Position numbers and translations under genes: made by a program. A stretch of 60,382 bases of DNA, from contig NZ_NEGK01000016.1 of the NCBI RefSeq assembly GCF_002135435.1, positions 1 to 60,382 of the forward strand, written 5' to 3'. Position 1 is the stretch's first letter. Each line of letters begins with the position of its first letter. The notes under the pieces are model-generated. The model made no database searches. It was not told the DNA's origin and saw only the letters and a list, made by a program, of their open reading frames with translations. The stretch is from Acinetobacter sp. ANC 3813. Its GTDB lineage: Bacteria; Pseudomonadota; Gammaproteobacteria; Pseudomonadales; Moraxellaceae. Below, in pieces: positions 38,251 to 46,077 of the stretch.

Positions 38251-39186
38251 ATGGAAAGATTGGATCACCCTGAAAAGGGATATTTTGAAATTAATATTGA
38301 TAATATTGATAATTTTATAGAGTTAATTAGGCCTGATAAAGAAAACTTGAAAGAATATTTAAATTATACAAATAAAAATTTGATATTCAGGGGGCAAGAA
38401 AACTCTAATTGGGAATTGACTCCCAACTTCTTTAGATCCATTCCTAATTTCTTAGCGCGAAAATTTGATGGCCTTGCTTTTTTAGAGTGGACTTATTTAC
38501 ATTCGTTTGTGAAAGCATGCGATTTAAATGGTGTCCAAATACCTTATGACTCAATGTTCTTTAGAAATGAATTTTTAAATGAATTCCCAAATAGTTGTGC
38601 ACTAGCTCCATCTAAATGGCCTTTAAAAGAATATTACGAATTATTAAGTTTTGCTCAGCATTATGGTGTTTCTACTCAACTTTTAGATTGGACCCATCAG
38701 CCTCTAGTAGCATGTTATTTTGCGGCATCAAATGTTATTAAAAATAGTGATATTTCAGGTTCCTTTTCGATTTGGTGTTTGGATATAGAGAGAATTAATT
38801 TATTAAATGATTTTCAAAAGAAAAATATAGAAATAATTAATGTACCTAAATCATTGAATCAAAATATTTCCTCTCAACAAGGATGCTTTACCTTAGTTCG
38901 ACAAGAAGTGACAAGAGAGTCAAATTGTACCTTTTGTGAAGAAAAGAATAGGATTAAAGAGGTCATGTTAGTGAATGATTTAATAGCTAAAAAAAGACAG
39001 CATACAATGATGGCAAAAATTAACTTGCCAAATAAATATGCAAATGACGTACTAAAGTTTTGTGATTCTTATTCGATTAATGCCACTACAATTTTCCGAG
39101 GCGTGTTGGGCGCAGCTCAACATGTTCGGGATGGAGTTAATAAAAATCGATTTAAAGAGAATTTAATAGAAAACAAAAAAGCTTAA
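38251..39186 (+). CDS. FRG-domain protein
   Basis: The 311-residue product has the FRG signature: LIFRGQENSNWELTPNFFRS with FRGQ at 47-50, and AQHYGVSTQLLDWTHQPLVACYFAA (about 131-155). FRG domains occur mostly in mobile elements and toxin or defence loci and their biochemistry is poorly known. The gene lies just inside the right end of the island. The ribosome site is weak, and a separate short frame starting at 38240 overlaps its beginning. Confidence 0.85.
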   Translation: MERLDHPEKGYFEINIDNIDNFIELIRPDKENLKEYLNYTNKNLIFRGQENSNWELTPNFFRSIPNFLARKFDGLAFLEWTYLHSFVKACDLNGVQIPYDSMFFRNEFLNEFPNSCALAPSKWPLKEYYELLSFAQHYGVSTQLLDWTHQPLVACYFAASNVIKNSDISGSFSIWCLDIERINLLNDFQKKNIEIINVPKSLNQNISSQQGCFTLVRQEVTRESNCTFCEEKNRIKEVMLVNDLIAKKRQHTMMAKINLPNKYANDVLKFCDSYSINATTIFRGVLGAAQHVRDGVNKNRFKENLIENKKA

Positions 39187-39188
39187 TT

Positions 39189-39205
39189 AGTCACTTATTA
39201 GTCAC
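39189..39205. promoter_or_regulatory. paired AGTCAC sites near the right end
   Basis: TTAGTCAC occurs twice in direct orientation (cores 39189-39194 and 39200-39205), about 60 bp inside attR. It matches the repeats upstream of int at 28236-28289. Candidate arm-type recombinase sites. Confidence 0.55.
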
Positions 39206-39262
39206 TGTGATTTGTTTTTTTATTTAAGTTATTAATAATATTAATTTATTTTTTATAAATAA

Positions 39263-39285
39263 CATTCTGTATTGGTAAATAATTT
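39263..39285. repeat. attR: attR (right attachment repeat)
   Basis: Begins CATTCTGTATTGG and continues TAAATAATTT. In frame it encodes FCIGK and a stop, so it is the original mnmE terminus. The presumed native mnmE terminator follows at 39292. Confidence 0.88.
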
Positions 39286-39291
39286 AGTGTC

Positions 39292-39322
39292 AAAAAAAGC
39301 CCTCAGTTTGAGGGCTTTTTTA
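39292..39322. terminator. bidirectional terminator (original mnmE terminator)
   Basis: AAAAAAAGCCCTC, loop AGTTT, GAGGGCTTTTTT. It now ends the convergent MFS gene and whatever leaves the island. Confidence 0.88.
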
Positions 39323-39332
39323 TACTTGAAAC

Positions 39333-40517
39333 TTAATGCTGCAAGGCTGTATGCATCTTGCGCTGAACAAATAGCAGTACTGCGCAAAGCAGGCCTAAAG
39401 CGGCGCAAAAACTTAAAATGCCCACAGAGAAGCCATAATAATCAGATAGAAAGCCCACGGCGATAATCGGCAAAATGGTGCCTAAATAGCCTACAAACAG
39501 ATAGGTAGACATCACTGCCGCGCGGTTGTCTAAATTGGTCATGCCATGAATCATGCCGAATGCGCCCAGCAGCCCTAAACCGTGTCCTAAGCCTGCACCA
39601 AACACGCTGACAAAAAACAGCAAGCTCCACTCTGCGCCAATGCAAACCGCCAATAGGCTAAAACTGGCGATAAATGCGATTAATCCCGCATTTAAGGCTT
39701 TGCGCGGCGGTATTTTTTTGGCAAAAAACTGCGTCAGCGCAGACACCATTAAAATGCTGGAAATAGTCATACCGCTGATCAGCGGGCCATGCCAAGGAAT
39801 AATATCTTTGATAAATGACGGCGCAAGAGAAGCAAACAAGCTAAAGGCGGCAAAAGCGCTGAATGCTGTCCATCCGGCAATATGAAACAGGCCGTGATAT
39901 TGGGGTATCGGGAGCTGTAAATGCGGCGCAGCGGAAAAGGGCTGTTTTTGCGCAGGTTTGGATGGAATACTGAATAAACCCAGCAAACACAAAAGCGCGC
40001 CGGCAATAATCGGCAAATACGGCGTAAACAGCGGTTTTTCAGAAAATTGCGCGATGATGCCGCCGGTTAATGGCCCCAGCCCAAAACCGACCACAGTAAT
40101 GATGGAGCTGAGCTGCGGCGCATTCTGCTTATGGCTGTCTGGAATAGTGTAAATGAGGCCAAGCATGGCAGACGTGCTGATCAGGCCTGATGCTATGCCA
40201 ACCAAAAAACGGGCCATAGACAGCATCATCGCATTTTGAGACACAGCAGACAGCGCTAAGCCCAGAATTACAAACAGCATGCCGGCTTGCAAGGTTCTTA
40301 AAAAACCGAAACTGTTGCTGGCGCGTCCAAAAAACAGCAAAGTCGCCAAGCAGCCAAACATATAGGCCACAAAAATATATGTGATTTGGCTGGGCAGCAG
40401 ATTCCACAGTTCTTGATAAATCGGGTACAGCGGGCTGGCAAGCGCCGTGCCGACGGTTCCCATAATCAGAGCAAGGCTGACCATAATGAATGGGCGCCAA
40501 GATTGAGAATTTGTCAT
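39333..40517 (-). CDS. MFS transporter
   Basis: The product has 394 residues from ATG 40517 (MTNSQSWRPFIMVSLALIMGTVGTALASPLYPIYQ), with twelve predicted membrane helices. The loop 2-3 motif GRASNSFGFLRTL corresponds to the family motif A. The extra 15 residues of the longer frame to 40562 are not needed. It is probably a drug or metabolite exporter of the inner membrane; substrate cannot be inferred. It was the gene next to mnmE before the island inserted. Confidence 0.88.
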   Translation of the reverse strand: MTNSQSWRPFIMVSLALIMGTVGTALASPLYPIYQELWNLLPSQITYIFVAYMFGCLATLLFFGRASNSFGFLRTLQAGMLFVILGLALSAVSQNAMMLSMARFLVGIASGLISTSAMLGLIYTIPDSHKQNAPQLSSIITVVGFGLGPLTGGIIAQFSEKPLFTPYLPIIAGALLCLLGLFSIPSKPAQKQPFSAAPHLQLPIPQYHGLFHIAGWTAFSAFAAFSLFASLAPSFIKDIIPWHGPLISGMTISSILMVSALTQFFAKKIPPRKALNAGLIAFIASFSLLAVCIGAEWSLLFFVSVFGAGLGHGLGLLGAFGMIHGMTNLDNRAAVMSTYLFVGYLGTILPIIAVGFLSDYYGFSVGILSFCAALGLLCAVLLFVQRKMHTALQH

Positions 40518-40638
40518 GATGAAGATCACAAAAATATGCTCAAATTCCTGATTAAAATGCAAGAAATGAGAAAATAAAGGGTATTTGAATAGTGTAATCG
40601 CGATGCAATCACAGGGTCAAATACTCTTATGTTAAATC

Positions 40639-40905
40639 TCAGGCATAGCGTTTTAACAGCTTCATAAATTCCGCCAGCTCCGCTTCATTGACAGCTTGCT
40701 CCGAACCGATGACGTGGTGGCGTAAATGCGCTTCGATCAGCTCATTCATTAAGCCATTGACTGCGCCTTTAATCGCTGCCGCCTGCTGCAGCACCGCAAT
40801 GCATTCCGCATCCGGCTGCAGCAGCGACTGTTCAACCGCATTCAGCTGGCCTTGCAGGCGCTTAACACGGTTTAAAATTTTTTTATCTTGATGCAAATGG
40901 CTCAC
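40639..40905 (-). CDS. dmeR: RcnR/DmeR-type nickel/cobalt-responsive repressor
   Basis: CsoR/RcnR-family sensor that should repress the divergent exporter gene until Ni or Co binds. A GTG start at 40905 (MSHLHQDKK) is chosen because GGAG lies six bases upstream; the frame's TTG at 40917 is inside that ribosome site. With this start the product is 88 residues and the metal ligands of E. coli RcnR fall in exact register: His3, Cys35, His60 and His64. The conserved AAIKGAVNGLMNELIEAHL helix is present. The operator at 40922-40946 lies between it and dmeF. Confidence 0.88.
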   Translation of the reverse strand: MSHLHQDKKILNRVKRLQGQLNAVEQSLLQPDAECIAVLQQAAAIKGAVNGLMNELIEAHLRHHVIGSEQAVNEAELAEFMKLLKRYA

Positions 40906-40921
40906 ACAATGCTCCAAAAAT

Positions 40922-40946
40922 AAATATACTATAGGGGAGTATATTT
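40922..40946. promoter_or_regulatory. RcnR-type operator
   Basis: AAATATACT and AGTATATTT are exact inverted arms around ATAGGGG. The centre reads TACT, seven bases with a G run, AGTA. This is the spacing of the known RcnR site (TACT-G6-N-AGTA). It sits in the 54-bp divergent gap between the repressor and exporter starts. Confidence 0.82.
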
Positions 40947-40959
40947 AAAACTTAAGATA

Positions 40960-41934
40960 ATGCAAAACACTCCTTCTCTACGTGCGCATAGCCATCAATT
41001 TGATGAAGGCAATCCGCTTGCTCAGAAACGTATTTTACTGGCCACTATATTAACTGCAGTCATGATGCTGTTAGAAGTGATTGGCGGCTGGATTTACAAT
41101 TCGATGGCGCTGCTGGCGGATGGCTGGCATATGAGTTCTCACATGCTGGCGCTGGGATTGGCTTATATGGCTTACCGTGCAGCGCGCCATTATGCGCATG
41201 ATGGGCGCTTCAGCTTCGGCACATGGAAAATTGAAGTGCTGGCAGGTTACAGCAGCGCGATTTTACTGTCTGTGGCGGCTGTATTTATGGCTTTCCATTC
41301 CATTGAGCGGCTGCTGTCTCCAGTGCAGATTCATTACAATGAAGCGATCCCGATTGCAGTTTTAGGCCTGCTGGTGAATCTGCTCTGCGCTTGGCTGCTG
41401 CATGATGATCCTTCACACCATCCTCATGGGCACAGCCATAGTCTTCATGCGCATCATCATAACGAGCATGATCATGAGGCAGGACATCACCATCATCATG
41501 ATTTAAATCAGAAAGCTGCATTTTTGCATGTGGTGGCAGATGCTGTAACTTCGGTCTTGGCAATCATTGCGCTGATTGCGGGCAAGTACTTGGGCTGGAG
41601 TTTTCTTGATGCTGTTTTGGGGATTGTCGGCTCTATTTTAGTGGCGCGCTGGGCATGGGGCTTAATCAAAGAGTCGGGTAAAACGCTGCTGGATGCAGAA
41701 ATGGATCATCCTGTTGTGGATGAAATCCGTGAAGTGATTGAAGAATTGCCTGTCTCTGCGTCTATTAGCGATTTGCATGTTTGGAAAGTGGCCAAAGGCA
41801 AATTTTCATGCATTTTGGCTTTGGAAACCGAAGACAGTCTGACTGCAGATCAGGTGCGCCGTGCCTTGTCGATTCATGAGGAGATTGTGCATGTTTCGGT
41901 GGAAATTAACCAGCCGCCGCTGAGTTCCACGTGA
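40960..41934 (+). CDS. dmeF: cation diffusion facilitator exporter (DmeF-like)
   Basis: Exports divalent metals, probably Co and Ni, from the cytoplasm in exchange for protons. The 324-residue product has six membrane helices. Metal-site motifs are LLADGWHMSSHMLALG in helix II and HVVADAVTSVLAI in helix V. The His-rich loop of about 35 residues (near 148-183) and the C-terminal domain (LHVWKVAKGKFSCILALE) are typical of DmeF. Its divergent partner is the RcnR-type sensor. The stop codon overlaps a parS-like site. Confidence 0.9.
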   Translation: MQNTPSLRAHSHQFDEGNPLAQKRILLATILTAVMMLLEVIGGWIYNSMALLADGWHMSSHMLALGLAYMAYRAARHYAHDGRFSFGTWKIEVLAGYSSAILLSVAAVFMAFHSIERLLSPVQIHYNEAIPIAVLGLLVNLLCAWLLHDDPSHHPHGHSHSLHAHHHNEHDHEAGHHHHHDLNQKAAFLHVVADAVTSVLAIIALIAGKYLGWSFLDAVLGIVGSILVARWAWGLIKESGKTLLDAEMDHPVVDEIREVIEELPVSASISDLHVWKVAKGKFSCILALETEDSLTADQVRRALSIHEEIVHVSVEINQPPLSST

Positions 41935-41938
41935 AACC
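41923..41938. promoter_or_regulatory. parS-like site at the dmeF stop
   Basis: AGTTCCACGTGAAACC holds the complete 14-bp core GTTCCACGTGAAAC of parS with both outer bases different. It is about 18 kb right of oriC. Confidence 0.65.
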
Positions 41939-42038
41939 AAGTGTGGCGACTGCTGCATTTCAGTAAGGCTTTGCAAAAAGGATGTCTGAAGCTGCAGAAT
42001 CCCAGTACACTTTGGACATAAAATTTTGCAGGGTATAC

Positions 42039-42743
42039 ATGAAAATGAAAAGAATTGGCGCGATGCTTTTGGCGGCTGCCGTCTCACAATGGGCGATGGC
42101 GGATGCCGCTTCTGTACAAAGCCAGCTGCAGAAAAAATATCCGGCTTTAAAAATTGAAAATATTAAAGCCACTGAAATGCCGGGAATGTACAGCGGTTCG
42201 GTGGGTGATCAGATTATTTATACAGGCGAAGATGCTGAATATATTCTGGTTGGCTCAATGATCCGCTTAAAAGATCAGAAAAACCTGACCAATGCGCTGA
42301 TGCTGACACAGAATCAGGCCGATTGGAAAAAATTGCCGCTTAAAGATGCCATTAAAACAGTTCGGGGGAATGGGAAGCGCCAGCTGGCGATCTTTTCTGA
42401 CCCAAATTGCCCGTATTGCAAACAGCTTGAAGTAGAGCTGAATAGGCTGAATGATGTCACTATCTATACTTTTGTACTGGCGCTGAAGCCGCAATCTGTT
42501 GCACCGTCAAAACAGCTGTTTTGTGAAACAGATCCTGCTTTAGCTTGGAGTAATTTGATTTCTAAGGGGATTCATCCAGGCAGTAAGAAAAACTGCGCGA
42601 ATCCGATTGAGCGCAATCTGCAGTTAGCTAAAAGTTTAGGCGTGAGCGGTACTCCGGCCATTATTTTCTCGAACGGCACAAAATTAATGGGCGCCTACCC
42701 TGCTGCTGAAATTGAAAAAATCTGGAAAGAACTGAACTTGTAA
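42039..42743 (+). CDS. dsbC: DsbC-family periplasmic disulfide isomerase
   Basis: Rearranges wrong disulfides in the periplasm, kept reduced by DsbD. The product has 234 residues from ATG 42039 (MKMKRIGAMLLAAAVSQWAMA signal peptide) with AGGG upstream; the longer frame from 41982 is rejected. The N-terminal dimerisation domain (to about residue 100) is followed by a thioredoxin domain with FSDPNCPYCKQLE (active site CPYC) and cis-Pro loop VSGTPAI. The second Cys pair (FCET and NCAN) is typical of DsbC. Confidence 0.88.
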   Translation: MKMKRIGAMLLAAAVSQWAMADAASVQSQLQKKYPALKIENIKATEMPGMYSGSVGDQIIYTGEDAEYILVGSMIRLKDQKNLTNALMLTQNQADWKKLPLKDAIKTVRGNGKRQLAIFSDPNCPYCKQLEVELNRLNDVTIYTFVLALKPQSVAPSKQLFCETDPALAWSNLISKGIHPGSKKNCANPIERNLQLAKSLGVSGTPAIIFSNGTKLMGAYPAAEIEKIWKELNL

Positions 42744-42756
42744 GCAAGTTTCAGCA

Positions 42757-42788
42757 TAAAAAATCCCCGCAATAGCGGGGATTTTTTT
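42757..42788. terminator. terminator after dsbC
   Basis: AAAAAATCCCCGC, loop AATA, GCGGGGATTTTTTT; usable in both directions. Confidence 0.9.
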
Positions 42789-42805
42789 GAGAAGAATTTA
42801 TACAG

Positions 42806-43063
42806 TTAAGCTGAGGTTTTTTTAGAAATCATGTTGTAAATAAACAGAATAATCAGCGCGCCAATGACTGATGCGATAAAGCCTGCTGCGGAGTTTTCAC
42901 CATATAGACCGAGTAAACGTCCGCCATATGTGGCCAGCAATGAACCTGCAATACCAAGCAAGGTGGTGACGATAAATCCAGCTTTATCCTCTCCAGGATG
43001 GATTGCGCGGGCAATTAAGCCTGCAATGAAGCCGACGACAATTGCAACAATAAGTGACCACAT
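42806..43063 (-). CDS. GlsB/YeaQ/YmgE family membrane protein
   Basis: The 85-residue, three-helix protein has the family pattern IVAIVVGFIAGLIARAIHPGEDKAGFIVTTLLGIAGSLLATYGG. Such proteins are linked to general stress responses and their molecular role is unknown. AAAGGAGAAC lies upstream of ATG 43063. Stands alone. Confidence 0.9.
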   Translation of the reverse strand: MWSLIVAIVVGFIAGLIARAIHPGEDKAGFIVTTLLGIAGSLLATYGGRLLGLYGENSAAGFIASVIGALIILFIYNMISKKTSA

Positions 43064-43197
43064 GAGTGTTCTCCTTTTTTTATCATGTCTTTGTTTTTAC
43101 ATCATGTTCATTGCTTTATCTTGTTCTAGAAGCCGAGTGAGAAAAAGCGGATTTCAGCTAAGAACTGTTGTTTTTTTGTTCGGGATGTTTCAGGCAT

Positions 43198-43224
43198 AAA
43201 AAAAGTGGCGCAAGGCCACTTTTA
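43198..43224. terminator. terminator after hpt
   Basis: AAAAGTGGC, loop GCAA, GGCCACTTTT. On the minus strand the stem is followed by T. Confidence 0.75.
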
Positions 43225-43240
43225 AGTATCTGCCAGAATC

Positions 43241-43768
43241 TTAAAGACCGATTTCACCAATAAATGGAATATGGCGGTATTTTTGATCGAAATCTAAGCC
43301 GTAGCCGACAATAAATTTGTCTTCAACTTCAAAGCCAAGAAAGCGTACGTTTAAGTCAATTTCACGGCGTGAAGGCTTGCTGACCAGCGTGCATAATTCA
43401 ATTGAATTTGGGCCGCGGGTTTGCAGAATTTCCAATACTTTGCTCAGCGTATTGCCTGAGTCAATAATATCTTCAACCACTAAAACGTCTTTGCCGCGGA
43501 TGTCGCCGTCTAAATCTTTTAGAATTTTAACATCACGGCTAGAAACGGTGCCGCCGCCATAGCTGGAAACTGTCATGAAATCGAGTTCATGCGGTTTAGC
43601 AATCGCGCGGCATAAGTCTGCCATGAAAATAACAGAGCCGCGAAGCAGGCCAATTAAAACCAGTTCTTTGCCGCTGTTGGCATAATGTGCATCAATGATC
43701 GCGCCAAGTTCTTTAACTTTTGCTTGAATTTCTTCAGTAGAAATCAATACGCTCATTTGAACAGTCAT
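43241..43768 (-). CDS. hpt: hypoxanthine phosphoribosyltransferase
   Basis: Salvages hypoxanthine (and guanine) to IMP/GMP using PRPP. The product has 175 residues from ATG 43768 (AGGT nine bases upstream); ATG 43756 is another possible start. Motifs include GLLRGSVIFMADL, the flexible-loop SSYGGG, PRPP-binding VLVVEDIIDSGNTL and the C-terminal FIVGYGLDFDQKYRHIPFIG. A guanine deaminase gene lies just upstream on the same strand, so both serve purine salvage. Confidence 0.95.
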   Translation of the reverse strand: MTVQMSVLISTEEIQAKVKELGAIIDAHYANSGKELVLIGLLRGSVIFMADLCRAIAKPHELDFMTVSSYGGGTVSSRDVKILKDLDGDIRGKDVLVVEDIIDSGNTLSKVLEILQTRGPNSIELCTLVSKPSRREIDLNVRFLGFEVEDKFIVGYGLDFDQKYRHIPFIGEIGL

Positions 43769-43790
43769 GGGTAGATACCTAAAAAGCAAA

Positions 43791-43821
43791 AAATAAAAAA
43801 GGTGTTGACGAGCAACACCTA
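43791..43821 (-). terminator. terminator after guaD and the small membrane ORF
   Basis: AGGTGTTG, loop ACGAG, CAACACCT; on the minus strand followed by six T. Confidence 0.82.
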
Positions 43822-43863
43822 TAAAGATGACTCTAATTTTAATACAAGTTCAGCAAGCTTGCA

Positions 43864-43989
43864 TTATTTTTTCCGCTGAAAATGTAAGCGCTGCGGTTTA
43901 GAACCGCTATCACGCCTCAGAATAAGAGCAAGACCCAGCAGCAGGAATAGACTGCTGAGCACTTTCTTCTTTTGCGGTTCAGGCTGCAT
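43864..43989 (-). CDS. 41-residue putative membrane peptide overlapping guaD
   Basis: Starts at ATG 43989 inside the last codons of guaD (11-base overlap). It has one hydrophobic segment (VLSSLFLLLGLALIL) between Lys- and Arg-rich ends. It is followed by a clear terminator, so it is within the guaD transcript. No homologue is recalled and it could be a chance frame. Confidence 0.4.
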   Translation of the reverse strand: MQPEPQKKKVLSSLFLLLGLALILRRDSGSKPQRLHFQRKK

Positions 43990-45304
43990 GGTCTTTGACA
44001 TAAGCGCATTGCCCATAAATATAGGTGCTGTGAATGTTGCGCTCATCCCCCATCATCATTAAGGCAAATAAGCTGTCTTCCAGCCCTTTGGCGCGGGATT
44101 GGCGCAGCTGCTGCAAAGCAGTCGGCTGCAGGTCCAGTACCACAAAATCCGCTTCTTTGCCCAGATTGAAGTTGCCCAGTTTATCTGCTAACTCTAGCGC
44201 TTTCGCGCCGCCAAGAGTCGCATGATACAGCGCTTCAAAGGCAGACAGCTTGTCACCCTGCAGCTGCTGCACTTTATAGGCCTCATTGATGGTTTGCAGC
44301 TGGCTGAATGAGGTGCCTGCGCCAATATCTGTGCCTAAGCCCACTTTTACCTGCTTTTCCCAAGTTTTCTTTAATGGAAATAAACCACTGCCAAGGAACA
44401 AGTTTGAAGTTGGACAAAATGCAATGGCAGAGTCTGTTTCATGCATGCAGTTCCATTCGTGCTCTTCCAGATGCACGCAATGGGCAAAAACCGACTTCGC
44501 CCCAGTCAGCCCATAGTGATGATAAACATCTAAATAGCCGTTCTGTTCGGGGAACAGTTCTTTAACCCAAGCGATTTCATTTTTATTTTCACTGAGATGG
44601 GTGTGTACATAAACATCCGGGTATTCAGCTTTCAGCTGCCCTGCCCGAGCTAACTGTTCTGGCGTAGAGGTCGGTGCAAAACGCGGCGTAATGGCATATA
44701 AATTGCGGCCTTTGCCATGCCATTTTTCAATCAGCTGCTTGGAGTCCTGATAAGCGCTTTCTGCGCTGTCACACAGATCTTCTGGCGCATGGCGGTCCAT
44801 CATCACTTTACCGGCAATCAGGCGCATCTGCATCTGCTGCGCCGCTTCAAACAGCGCATCGACCGATTGCGGATGAACCGTACAGAACACCAGCGCCGTA
44901 GTGGTGCCATTTTTGAGCAGCTCCTGTACAAAAAAAGCAGCCATTTTTTGGGCGTAGGCAGGATCTGCAAATTGCATTTCAGTGGGGAATGTATAGGTAT
45001 CCAGCCATTCCAGCAGCTGTTCTCCGTATGCGCCGATCATTTCGGTTTGCGGAAAATGAATGTGGGTATCGATAAAACCGGGAACAATCAGCTGGTCTGG
45101 ATAATGCTGGACTTGAAGATCAGGCGGCAACTGTGCCTGCCCATCTTGCCAAGGGCCAAACCATTTGATTTTGCCGTTTTCACTCAGCAGTAAACCATCT
45201 TCTACATATCGCACTTGGTCGTGAAGATCACGCGCTTGGGCAACCGTATTCTGAATATCGAGGAAGCGACCGCGAACCGCCGTCGTTGCAATTACAGAAG
45301 ACAT
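43979..45304 (-). CDS. guaD: guanine deaminase
   Basis: Amidohydrolase that converts guanine to xanthine and ammonia. The 441-residue product has the zinc-binding FIDTHIHFPQTEM motif, the HTHLSEN and FAHCVHLEEHEW histidines, and the catalytic GLGTDIGAGTSFSQL. Length matches the family. It is likely co-transcribed with the small downstream ORF. Confidence 0.96.
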   Translation of the reverse strand: MSSVIATTAVRGRFLDIQNTVAQARDLHDQVRYVEDGLLLSENGKIKWFGPWQDGQAQLPPDLQVQHYPDQLIVPGFIDTHIHFPQTEMIGAYGEQLLEWLDTYTFPTEMQFADPAYAQKMAAFFVQELLKNGTTTALVFCTVHPQSVDALFEAAQQMQMRLIAGKVMMDRHAPEDLCDSAESAYQDSKQLIEKWHGKGRNLYAITPRFAPTSTPEQLARAGQLKAEYPDVYVHTHLSENKNEIAWVKELFPEQNGYLDVYHHYGLTGAKSVFAHCVHLEEHEWNCMHETDSAIAFCPTSNLFLGSGLFPLKKTWEKQVKVGLGTDIGAGTSFSQLQTINEAYKVQQLQGDKLSAFEALYHATLGGAKALELADKLGNFNLGKEADFVVLDLQPTALQQLRQSRAKGLEDSLFALMMMGDERNIHSTYIYGQCAYVKDHAA

Positions 45305-45416
45305 TGATAACCTGTATGTTTGAATTTTTTCGGTTGATTGTACCGTAAAATGACCAGAGAAGCGCCCATATTGCAGCGCAAAACGATTCTATAGAAACTG
45401 TTTGGTGAGCTTTGTT

Positions 45417-46010
45417 ATGCAATCATCTACCTCTGCTTTGTATCATGCTGAGCTGCAAGCGTTTATTCAAGTGCATGCGGAGTTGATGCGCATACTTCAT
45501 GTCCTGCGTGACGTTGAACCTCAGGCTTTTATTGCCGCTGGCGTCATCCGCAACAGTATTTGGGCGCATCTGCATGGACAGGCGTATCTGATGCATCAGA
45601 CTGAAATTGATGTGGTGTATTTTGATGTGCAGGATGATGGAACAGGCGAACAAAAGATCCGTGAACAGCTAGAGGCGCGCTTTCCTCAGATGGTTTGGGA
45701 TGTTGTGAATCAGGCGCGGGTGCATCATTGGTACCGCTTGGAGCATGGCGGCTGCATTGCGCCGTATTGTTCATTGACTGAAGCTTTGGCGGCATGGCCT
45801 GAAACTGCCACAGCTGTAGCGGTTCAGTTAGATGCACAGGGGCAATGCCAGATTGTAGCGCCATTCGGGCTGCAGGATTTATTTGAGCTGAATTTAAGGT
45901 GGAATCCTGCAATGGTCAGCTATGCAGTGTTTCAGCAGAGGTTTGAAAGCAAGGCTTTTTTAAGCACATGGCCAAAGTTAAAAATGATTTCTGCTGAACC
46001 TGGAATATAA
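45417..46010 (+). CDS. nucleotidyltransferase-fold protein (DUF925 type)
   Basis: The product has 197 residues from ATG 45417, preceded by GGTGAG; the frame start TTG 45402 is rejected. It contains the pattern AAGVIRNSIWAHLHG, TEIDVVYFD and AYCSLTEALAAWPETATAVAVQL-type segments of the YitQ/DUF925 group of nucleotidyltransferase-like proteins. Substrate is unknown. It is divergent from guaD. Confidence 0.82.
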   Translation: MQSSTSALYHAELQAFIQVHAELMRILHVLRDVEPQAFIAAGVIRNSIWAHLHGQAYLMHQTEIDVVYFDVQDDGTGEQKIREQLEARFPQMVWDVVNQARVHHWYRLEHGGCIAPYCSLTEALAAWPETATAVAVQLDAQGQCQIVAPFGLQDLFELNLRWNPAMVSYAVFQQRFESKAFLSTWPKLKMISAEPGI

Positions 46011-46077
46011 AAAAGCCCTCCATGCGAAAGGCTTAGTTTGATTTGTTTTCAGCGTATTTTTAAATCATCGCTAAAGC

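Larger units (their letters stand above)
28074..39282. mobile_element. integrative genomic island in the mnmE 3' end
   Basis: The element is bounded by imperfect direct repeats (28071-28093 and 39263-39285; 23 bases, two differences) made from the mnmE terminus, with an integrase gene just inside the left end. The repeat contains TTCTGTATTGG followed by AAGTAA, almost identical to the known attachment site of Salmonella genomic island 1 in trmE/thdF. Contents in order: integrase, AlpA-like and HTH regulators, small lipoprotein, DUF927 NTPase, ParD-like antitoxin, repeat/small-RNA region, a broken gene, Fic, membrane protein, FRG protein. There are no conjugation or capsid genes, so it is a mobilisable or satellite-like island. 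It is more AT-rich than its flanks. Confidence 0.9.

Noticed and set aside
38240..38320. Alternative ATG at 38240 for the FRG gene
   Set aside because: It is in another frame and ends after about 26 codons; the FRG motif is only in the 38251 frame.
28295..39186. Interpretation of the island as a complete prophage or conjugative element
   Set aside because: No capsid, tail, terminase, lysis, relaxase or type IV secretion gene is present.
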